Positions 57,981 to 64,000 of a DNA stretch of 64,000 nt are shown here, one piece after another. This stretch comes from Streptococcus mitis. GTDB lineage: Bacteria > Bacillota > Bacilli > Lactobacillales > Streptococcaceae. Numbering within the stretch: position 1 is the first letter of the stretch; each line of letters opens with the position of its first letter. The position numbers and the translations under genes were made by a program. Below the pieces are notes generated by a model that saw only the letters and a list, made by a program, of their open reading frames with translations, searched no databases and had not been told where the DNA came from. The stretch spans positions 1 to 64,000 of the forward strand of contig NZ_JALDTZ010000008.1 of NCBI RefSeq assembly GCF_023109105.1, read 5' to 3'.

Positions 57981-58712
57981 TTAGACATTGAGATGTTTTT
58001 TAAGTGTTCTTCTGGCTGTTCGTGATACGGGGAAGTGCAAGCCTTCTAACAAGGTCACTTCTGTGGCAGTCATCTCTTCAATTGCCTGTAAACTGACTAA
58101 AGTATTGCGATTGGCATAGACAAAGTAATCTTTTTCAGCCTTTGCAGCGATATCCTTGAGACTGCCGTAAATGGTCTTGATAGAGTGATTGGCATAATAG
58201 ACCTTGATACGATGGGATTCCACTGAGGTTTCAAAAGCTAAAATCTCATGGTAGGGCAGAGTAAAGCCACGTCTTCCCTCAAAACTATAGGTGAAGAGAC
58301 GCATATTTTCCCTCTTGTCCACTGCCAGTACATAGTCCAGACAGCGTTCCAGCTGATGACGGTAATCCTCCTCTGGCTGATCCTTGGAAATAAAATCCAA
58401 GGCAGACAAGTGATAACGAAAAGCTAGAGGCAAGGCCTCCGAGTGCGTGGACACAAAGACAATACTTGTAAAGGGATCTCGCTCCCGAACCTGTTGAGCA
58501 ACCTGAAAGCCCCGTTCACGCTCTCCATCAATCTCTAAATCCAATAAATAGAGCTGATAATGGTCAAAATACTGAGAATACTTTTCAACATCTCCATAGT
58601 TTTTGGCAATATCAATTTCCAATCTCAAATTGCGAGAGCGACCGATATCTAGTAAAGTCTGCTCTATCCGTCCTTGCTGGACTCTATCGTCTTCCAAAAC
58701 TAAAATTCTCAT
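57981..58712 (-). CDS. LytTR-family response regulator (ComE/BlpR-like)
   Basis: 243 residues. Receiver domain (1-125) with LEDD and phospho-Asp58 in LYLLDLEIDG. LytTR DNA-binding domain (about 140-243: RGFTLPYHEILAFETSVESH, YFVYANRNTLVSL, FPVSRTARRTLKKHL). Overlaps the kinase by 4 bp. Regulators of this type bind pairs of direct repeats. Likely targets are the adjacent bacteriocin genes, but no clear 21-bp-spaced repeat was found there. Confidence 0.9.
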   Translation of the reverse strand: MRILVLEDDRVQQGRIEQTLLDIGRSRNLRLEIDIAKNYGDVEKYSQYFDHYQLYLLDLEIDGERERGFQVAQQVRERDPFTSIVFVSTHSEALPLAFRYHLSALDFISKDQPEEDYRHQLERCLDYVLAVDKRENMRLFTYSFEGRRGFTLPYHEILAFETSVESHRIKVYYANHSIKTIYGSLKDIAAKAEKDYFVYANRNTLVSLQAIEEMTATEVTLLEGLHFPVSRTARRTLKKHLNV

Positions 58713-60043
58713 TCCTCTCCCCCTCGTTTCTCATACTTAAATGGCAATTCTAAATCTTGTCTAAAGGTCGTCTCTCCTAGTTGGGTATCTAAGTTCAAAT
58801 CATAATGAAAAACCATATCCTCCAAGGTTGCTAAGCCCAGTCCACTGTGGTTTCCCTTGGTAGAGTAACCCTTTTGACTGAGAATGCTGGGATTCAGTTC
58901 TTCTTTCTTACGAGTGTTTTCAATGATAAAACGGACACTCCTATCGCCTGCCAATAAAGCAACCCGAATCTGCGGATTTTCCGCCTCACTGGCTGCCTCT
59001 AAAGCATTTGTCGTGAGGATAGAGAGGATACGAATAGCCTCTAACATCGGCAAAGCCAGCTCTTCAACAACCCCCACCGTCTCCAAACTAAAATGAATTC
59101 CCTGATTATCTGCCACAATCATGGCTTTTGCCAAGGTATTGCGAATGGCTATATCATGGATATTGTGAAGATTAAAGGCCGTGTAATCCGCCTTCCTCAG
59201 CTTTTCATTGGTCTTTAGAAAGACATCTTGATAAATGGTAGAAACTTCAGCCATGTCTTGATTAGCTATGGCAGGCTCCATGCTAGCGACAATTCCCGCA
59301 AAATCATGACGGAAACCTCGCACTTCATCATAGAGATGACCTAGCTTGTCCACCATCCCTTGCAAGGAACGATTTTCTTCTTCCTGTCTCTGAATGGTCT
59401 GCTCATCACGATAAATCTGCTCCAAATACTTGATGTAAAAGAGCCAAGAGAAAAAGAGAATGAAAATCAAGAGAGAAATGGTCGTGTCAAAACGAACATA
59501 GAAAGAACTATTTCTATTGGTCATAAACGAAGAGAATATCCTAAATCCAGTCAGAGGTAGGATAATGAAAAAACTCTTACGATAGTGGGTTTTGAAAGCA
59601 TCTGAAAAGAATAAATCCAAATCCAAAGACCAACGCTTCATCATAACTACTGTTAGTACGATAGCTAATAAGGAAAAAGAAGAGTTAACAATCCCATTTC
59701 CTACTTCTGATAGCATATCTATATCTAACATCCGAATATAGAACAATACCAATAAATAGCGAATACTCTGATAAAAACTAAAAAGATAGAGAGAAAGAAA
59801 TAAAGATTCTCCTTTTTTCTTCCTATTCATATAGAAAATAAGGTAAAAAAAGATTAAAACTTCCAAATACATGATTTCAAAAAAAGTTTTACCAGCTATT
59901 GCTTGCATCATTAATAAATAGACTATGTATCTCTTTTTACGAAATTCCGGTGTAATTTGGTAACCTAGATAGATTGGAGGAACTATAATGGAGACTATCA
60001 ACAATAAAGCAAATAGAGTTTCCTTAATAAAAGTCAAAACCAT
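58709..60043 (-). CDS. GHKL histidine kinase (ComD/BlpH-like)
   Basis: About 444 residues. Six to seven membrane helices in residues 1-210 (peptide-sensing domain). A coiled linker, phospho-acceptor His about 246 in VRGFRHDFAGI (HPK10 type), and the ATPase with LTTNALEAASEAENP and GLGLATLEDMV. An ATG at 60043 lies 1 bp after the pheromone stop. A TTG at 60052 would overlap the pheromone gene. It should sense the peptide encoded just upstream. Confidence 0.9.
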   Translation of the reverse strand: MVLTFIKETLFALLLIVSIIVPPIYLGYQITPEFRKKRYIVYLLMMQAIAGKTFFEIMYLEVLIFFYLIFYMNRKKKGESLFLSLYLFSFYQSIRYLLVLFYIRMLDIDMLSEVGNGIVNSSFSLLAIVLTVVMMKRWSLDLDLFFSDAFKTHYRKSFFIILPLTGFRIFSSFMTNRNSSFYVRFDTTISLLIFILFFSWLFYIKYLEQIYRDEQTIQRQEEENRSLQGMVDKLGHLYDEVRGFRHDFAGIVASMEPAIANQDMAEVSTIYQDVFLKTNEKLRKADYTAFNLHNIHDIAIRNTLAKAMIVADNQGIHFSLETVGVVEELALPMLEAIRILSILTTNALEAASEAENPQIRVALLAGDRSVRFIIENTRKKEELNPSILSQKGYSTKGNHSGLGLATLEDMVFHYDLNLDTQLGETTFRQDLELPFKYEKRGGEE

Positions 60044-60044
60044 A

Positions 60045-60206
60045 CTATCCAATCACAGTTTTAGTTGGTGCTGGACTACAATACCGAGGTTGGCAAAGCC
60101 CAAACAAAGAACAAAAGAAATTCCCTCCACCATTCACTTCCTTCAATACCTCTGGGGTTAACTCTTCAAATTGTTCTAATTCTACAAATGTATTTTTCAT
60201 TTCCAT
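60045..60206 (-). CDS. Pheromone-like peptide with GG leader (53 aa)
   Basis: Leader MEMKNTFVELEQFEELTPEV-LKEVNGG (27 residues) and mature GNFFCSLFGLCQPRYCSPAP ending TKTVIG (26 residues). RBS AAAGGAGTCAGTC. Gene order pheromone-kinase-regulator equals comCDE and blpC-H-R. Three cysteines are unusual for a ComC/BlpC-type signal. A bacteriocin role is an alternative. Confidence 0.8.
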   Translation of the reverse strand: MEMKNTFVELEQFEELTPEVLKEVNGGGNFFCSLFGLCQPRYCSPAPTKTVIG

Positions 60207-60269
60207 GACTGACTCCTTTTCATTATTTTATAGATAACTCTATCCCCTGTTCCATCTACAAAAGGCTTT

Positions 60270-60305
60270 AGTTTCCTTTTAAAATACAAGAAATCTAAAG
60301 CCTCC
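60270..60305 (-). terminator. Terminator of the choline-binding protein gene
   Basis: Minus strand GGCTTTAG and CTAAAGCC arms followed by TTTTG. The pheromone promoter (TATAAA, near 60228-60235) follows it. Confidence 0.75.
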
Positions 60306-60358
60306 TGAAAATGGTATATTGGTTAGAGTGTTAACAATTAGTTGTGAAGATATTATTT

Positions 60359-61528
60359 TTATTTAACCACAACCACTTTATAATATTCGTTTGAGTGTGG
60401 AGATTCAATCTTAATTTTTTCACCGTATAAACCATCGATTTCTTTATCCAGATAATCTGAAACTCCTGATGGCAAGCGTTTCATCTTAAGAATCTCACCT
60501 GATTGATCCGCATAGGCTAGAATGTGATGGTGATTAGTGGTTGCTCCATCATCAATTAATACAAAGTAACCTGTTTTGAGCTTCCCTTGCTCATTTTCTA
60601 AATAGTATAGTTTATTGTTATTGATTGTAAAGCTGGTAGCCCCAAGACGAAGTCGTGCACCTGGATTTTCTAAATAGACATCATTGCCAACTTTTTTAAT
60701 CTCTGAATAGGTTGTCATTGCTGGGATATTAACCACACGATGTCCATTTTCATCAAAGTAGTAACGATTTGGTAAGTTTTGGAAGTTCTGTACAACTGCC
60801 TTAGGATCAATTTCTTGTCCTTCTTCTTTATTATCCACTAAAGCTAAGGTAGTATTTGCAACCTCATCCCCATATTTGTCGGAAAACTTCTTGATTTCAG
60901 GCTTGATATACCAAGTGTTTTTTTCAATAATAACATCGTCACCTTTAGCATTTAGCAAATATTCTTGCCCATCTCCAAGTTTGACAATATCATGAATATT
61001 GTATCCAGCATCTTTTCTATTTGCTAGATAGCCATCCTTACCAATGACATAACTTTCCCCATCACTGGCTGGAACAGCTCTATCTGCGACCATAGTACCT
61101 GATTTTTCAAAGTAAGACCATTTACCATTTGCAGCTGCCCATCCTGTTGCCATAGCGCCACTGTCTTTGAGGTAATACCATGTAGACCCTTCTTTATACC
61201 AACCTGTACGCATAGCACCACTATTTGCAAGTGAGTACCAGGTGTTGCCTTCCTTGTACCAGCCTGTGCGCATAGAACCACTATCTGCTAGAGAATACCA
61301 TGTATCACCGTCTTTGAGCCAGCCTGTCTGCATTTTACCAGTGCTATCGAAGTGATACCATGAGCCAGCATTTTGTACCCATTTATCCTTAGCGAGACTG
61401 CCATCTTGTGAAAGATTCCAGTCAGCACCATTTTTAACCCAAGTATCTGCAGCCTGTGCTTGGTTGATAGATAAAAGCAGACCAGCACCTACAAGCAGAC
61501 CAAGAGTGAGTAGTTTAGATTTTTTCAT
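60359..61528 (-). CDS. Choline-binding protein of unknown function
   Basis: 389 residues starting MKKSKLLTLGLLVGAGLLLS (signal peptide to about 28). Six or so choline-binding repeats near the N-terminus (about 30-165; GWYKEGNTWYSLANSGAMRT type). A C-terminal domain (about 170-389) not recognised, with YFDENGHRVVNIPAMTTYSE. N-terminal choline-binding repeats are less common than C-terminal ones. The ATG at 61528 has GGAGG 8 bp upstream; an ATG two codons earlier is too close. Confidence 0.8.
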   Translation of the reverse strand: MKKSKLLTLGLLVGAGLLLSINQAQAADTWVKNGADWNLSQDGSLAKDKWVQNAGSWYHFDSTGKMQTGWLKDGDTWYSLADSGSMRTGWYKEGNTWYSLANSGAMRTGWYKEGSTWYYLKDSGAMATGWAAANGKWSYFEKSGTMVADRAVPASDGESYVIGKDGYLANRKDAGYNIHDIVKLGDGQEYLLNAKGDDVIIEKNTWYIKPEIKKFSDKYGDEVANTTLALVDNKEEGQEIDPKAVVQNFQNLPNRYYFDENGHRVVNIPAMTTYSEIKKVGNDVYLENPGARLRLGATSFTINNNKLYYLENEQGKLKTGYFVLIDDGATTNHHHILAYADQSGEILKMKRLPSGVSDYLDKEIDGLYGEKIKIESPHSNEYYKVVVVK

Positions 61529-61586
61529 AGCCATTTCCTCCTTTATTGAATAGCTACAGGAGGGTTTCCCCTCTTTATTTAGCTAT

Positions 61587-61615
61587 ATTCTAATACTTTT
61601 CATTGTCAAAGTCAA
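61587..61615 (-). promoter_or_regulatory. Promoter of the choline-binding protein gene
   Basis: Minus strand TTGACT and TAGAAT with a 17-bp spacer. A short GAGGGG/CCCTC hairpin sits in the leader. Confidence 0.7.
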
Positions 61616-61640
61616 TAATATTGTGAAAAATTAGACAATA

Positions 61641-62492
61641 TTACCAATATCTACGAATTGTATTTTGAGTAATGCCATATTGATCCATATAAGAAACATA
61701 TTGACCTGGATATGGAGCATGAACTACCTTTCCACCACCAACATAAATACCTACATGGTCATTTGTCTCTTCACTATTATACAAAATCAAATCTCCAGCT
61801 TGTTGAGAACCATTACTTACATAACTTCCTCCTGTTGCTTGACCATAGGTCACTCTAGGAATACTAATATCGAACTTAGCATGAATAGCCATCGTAAATC
61901 CTGAGCAATCTACGCCACTATTCAAATCTGCCCCACCCCAAACATATGGGATTTTCCCTACAAATGTCTCGGCATATTCACCAAGTGCCTGTCCACGATT
62001 TTCTACCCATACACCACTGGCTCTAAAGAAGTATGGTGTACCATTCACACGTTGATAACCAGTGACCATAGCACCACTAGCAGATAAGTAGTAATAATTA
62101 CCATCAGGTTGAATCCAAGTATTTTCTTTCATCCATCCTTGGTCATCAAAATAGTACCACTTGCCATCTAATTGTTCCCAATTTTTAGCATAACCACCTG
62201 AACCGTATTTAAACCACCATTTACCATTGGTTTGCATCCATGTTCCTTTCGGATCACGATATTGATTGAAAGCTTTCTTCTCTTGATTTCCCTCTGCTTG
62301 GGTTTCTTTATCTTCAAAACCAATCAATTTTACTTGATCAGCTTCTTCAGCTTTTATCTTGCCTTGATTAACTAATTGAGCAATCGCTTCTTTCTCACTT
62401 GCTGATGGGGAATCAGCATAGGCTACCGTAGTATTTGCTAGGAGAACGCCTCCTGCAAGAACTAACAAACTAGAATAAAGATATTTTTTAAT
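61641..62492 (-). CDS. NlpC/P60 cell-wall hydrolase with choline-binding repeats
   Basis: About 283 residues. Signal peptide KKYLYSSLLVLAGGVLLANT then TVAYADS. A middle part with four or five choline-binding repeats (about 78-160). C-terminal NlpC/P60 domain with catalytic Cys in GVDCSGFTMA and His in NDHVGIYVGG. It should cut cell-wall peptides. No ATG/GTG/TTG opens the frame before the signal's lysines. ATT at 62490-62492, preceded by AAAGGATTTTCACG, is the best start; the in-frame TTG at 62468 would remove the basic n-region. Confidence 0.78.
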   Translation of the reverse strand: MKKYLYSSLLVLAGGVLLANTTVAYADSPSASEKEAIAQLVNQGKIKAEEADQVKLIGFEDKETQAEGNQEKKAFNQYRDPKGTWMQTNGKWWFKYGSGGYAKNWEQLDGKWYYFDDQGWMKENTWIQPDGNYYYLSASGAMVTGYQRVNGTPYFFRASGVWVENRGQALGEYAETFVGKIPYVWGGADLNSGVDCSGFTMAIHAKFDISIPRVTYGQATGGSYVSNGSQQAGDLILYNSEETNDHVGIYVGGGKVVHAPYPGQYVSYMDQYGITQNTIRRYW

Positions 62493-62545
62493 CGTGAAAA
62501 TCCTTTCTTTTTTCTCCTTTTTGGAGATTGATTTTTTCTGACTCT

Positions 62546-62551
62546 ATTATA
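62546..62551 (-). promoter_or_regulatory. -10 element of the NlpC/P60 gene
   Basis: Minus strand TATAAT in GGGATATAATAGAG, about 55 bp before the predicted start. The -35 is not clear. Confidence 0.5.
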
Positions 62552-62625
62552 TCCCTTATGTCTCCTCAGATTTCTACTGTCCCTAGAAAGACTAAATCTG
62601 TTCCTAAACGGTCACTTGAACCAAA

Positions 62626-62660
62626 GAAAAATTCCAAAGCAAATGCCTTGGAACTTCTTA
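62626..62660 (-). terminator. Terminator of plsX-acpP
   Basis: Minus strand AGTTCCAAGGC and GCTTTGGAATT arms followed by TTTT. Confidence 0.8.
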
Positions 62661-62663
62661 TCT

Positions 62664-62897
62664 TTATTTTGCTTGAATGATTTTAACCACATCCCCTACA
62701 CTTTGGAGTTGGTCAATTTCCTCATCACTGATTTCGATATTAAATTCATCTTCCAGTGTCAAGATAAAATCCATCAAGTCAACTGAATCCGCATCCAAAT
62801 CGTCTTTCAGACTCAATGCTTCTGTCACGACAAAATCCTCTCCCTGTCGCTCTTGGATAATGGTCACAATACGGTCAAAAATTTCTTTTTCTGTCAT
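62664..62897 (-). CDS. acpP: Acyl carrier protein
   Basis: 77-residue acidic protein. The phosphopantetheine site is DADSVDLMDFI (Ser about 38). Linked to plsX, as in the accessory ACP of streptococcal phospholipid synthesis. RBS AGGAGAATAAAAGAG. Starts 5 bp after the plsX stop. Confidence 0.93.
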   Translation of the reverse strand: MTEKEIFDRIVTIIQERQGEDFVVTEALSLKDDLDADSVDLMDFILTLEDEFNIEISDEEIDQLQSVGDVVKIIQAK

Positions 62898-62902
62898 CTC
62901 TT

Positions 62903-63895
62903 TTATTCTCCTGAAAATTCACGCGCAGTCTGGGCAACTACGTCTGTTTCTAGCATGGTACGAATCTGGCGGATTGTACTATAAACAGCCTTGGCATCGC
63001 TTGAGCCATGAGTCTTGACAACAGGTGCCTTGACACCAAACAATACCGCTCCACCAACATCTGAGTAGTTGAGCTGTTTTTTCAAACCTCTGAGGCTGTC
63101 CTTGAGAAGGAGGGCGCCTAGTTTCGCTCGAAGACCACCACCTGTAATAGCTGTCTTGAGCAAGCCCATGATTCCCATAGCTGTCCCTTCAATGGATTTG
63201 AGCACAGCGTTTCCCGTGAAACCATCTGCCACAACAACATCTGCAACGCCATTCATCAAATCACGTGCTTCCACGTTTCCGATAAAGTTCAAACTTTCAT
63301 CAGCCACCAGTAATTCATAGGTTTCCTTACGAAGCGAGTCGCCCTTACTACTCTCTGTTCCGTTATTGAGCAAGCCAACGCGTGGCTGCGCAATGCCACG
63401 GACATTTTTAGCATAGAAGGAACCTAGAACCGCATATTGGTGGAGGTGCTGGGCTGTATTTTCTGCATTAGCACCGAGGTCCAGCATGTCAAAACCTTTC
63501 CCATCTATAGTTGGCAAAGTCGACATAAGCCCAGGACGATCGATGTTCTTGATACGACCCACGATGAAGAATCCAGCCGCCAACAAAGCACCTGTATTCC
63601 CAGCTGAGAGAACAGCGTCTGCTTCGCCCTCTTTGACAGCCTTGGCTGCCAATACCATACTGGCATTTTTCTTCTTCCGAATAGCTCTCGTAGGTTCATC
63701 GTCTGAATCAATCTTCTCATCCGTATGGATAATGCTGACGCGCTCTGTTGCTGTTAGATATTGCTTGATTTTAGCTTCATCTCCGTAGAGTTGAACCTCG
63801 ATATCTGAAAAGTCAGCTAGGGCTTGATTGACACCCTCAACGATGGCCTGAGGTGCGTAGTCGCCCCCCATGGCATCTACTGCGATTTTTTTCAT
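62903..63895 (-). CDS. plsX: Phosphate acyltransferase PlsX
   Basis: 330 residues starting [20 protein letters not shown]. The [12 protein letters not shown] and [17 protein letters not shown] motifs are present. Converts acyl-ACP to acyl-phosphate for PlsY. Overlaps the recO stop (ATGA). Confidence 0.96.
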   Translation of the reverse strand: MKKIAVDAMGGDYAPQAIVEGVNQALADFSDIEVQLYGDEAKIKQYLTATERVSIIHTDEKIDSDDEPTRAIRKKKNASMVLAAKAVKEGEADAVLSAGNTGALLAAGFFIVGRIKNIDRPGLMSTLPTIDGKGFDMLDLGANAENTAQHLHQYAVLGSFYAKNVRGIAQPRVGLLNNGTESSKGDSLRKETYELLVADESLNFIGNVEARDLMNGVADVVVADGFTGNAVLKSIEGTAMGIMGLLKTAITGGGLRAKLGALLLKDSLRGLKKQLNYSDVGGAVLFGVKAPVVKTHGSSDAKAVYSTIRQIRTMLETDVVAQTAREFSGE

Positions 63896-64000
63896 TTCTT
63901 TTCCTCTTTTAATAATTGTCCCCAGTCTGCTAGGGAATCAATAAATTTCTTTGATTTTAGGTGAATCCCAACGTACTCTTCGTAGAGTTGATCCATAAAT
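63892..64000 (-). CDS. recO: DNA repair protein RecO, C-terminal end
   Basis: The last 35 or so residues only ([20 protein letters not shown], ending LKEEKK); the 5' part lies outside the window. RecO helps load RecA on gapped DNA. Its stop overlaps the plsX start as ATGA, the usual streptococcal order recO-plsX-acpP. Confidence 0.85.
   Translation of the reverse strand, partial: FMDQLYEEYVGIHLKSKKFIDSLADWGQLLKEEKK

Overview
The window is a chromosomal segment of a mitis-group Streptococcus (S. pneumoniae, S. pseudopneumoniae or S. mitis). The evidence is gene content: comAB with a ComE-type tandem repeat, choline-binding proteins, a PavB-type SSURE-repeat surface protein next to an RR08/HK08-type two-component system, the bgaC/mannose-family PTS/agaS/galM operon beside strH, the purine cluster purC-L-F-M-N-H-D-E-K-B, and BOX elements. 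No rRNA, tRNA, IS element or CRISPR array was recognised.

Layout. 0-16 kb holds rpmF-rpmG, a frameshifted HXXEE membrane gene, rpsD with a long leader, HK08/RR08, pavB with four 447-bp repeats, the c-di-AMP-type K+ uptake pair (KtrA-like and TrkH-like), a nucleoside phosphorylase, a DUF3290/DUF421 membrane pair, a CsbD protein, a TetR-controlled ABC exporter, a carbohydrate-binding lipoprotein and an acetyltransferase. 16-31 kb holds a frameshifted glyoxalase, a CAP-domain choline-binding protein, the galactose/galactosamine utilisation operon with its GntR regulator, and strH broken in three places. 30.7-45 kb is the de novo purine cluster. 45.2-48.7 kb is comA-comB, the C39-peptidase ABC exporter of double-glycine peptides.

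The accessory centre is 48.8-60.2 kb, almost all on the minus strand. It has three layers. (1) A circular-bacteriocin cassette of the AS-48/pneumocyclicin type (precursor, large membrane protein, SpoIIM-like protein, ABC ATPase, small membrane protein) sits behind an XRE/TPR regulator and an unannotated 17-residue hydrophobic peptide gene. The peptide gene has its own extended -10 promoter and a cre-like site. The cassette is bracketed by approximately 50-60-bp direct repeats containing a terminator and half of the ComE site of comA. (2) A mosaic cluster of at least eight double-glycine-leader peptides, several small membrane (immunity-like) proteins, three tiny W-rich peptides and several decayed genes. 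Its transcription units start at a repeated promoter block whose core (TTCGAATA) is one base from the SigX cin-box TACGAATA. (3) An orphan pheromone (53 aa, GG leader), GHKL histidine kinase and LytTR response regulator. There is no dedicated transporter, so the adjacent ComAB is the obvious candidate exporter. The inferred circuit is a competence- and pheromone-controlled bacteriocin arsenal next to comAB.

60.3-64 kb holds two choline-binding proteins (one an NlpC/P60 hydrolase with a possible ATT start), acpP, plsX and the 3' end of recO.
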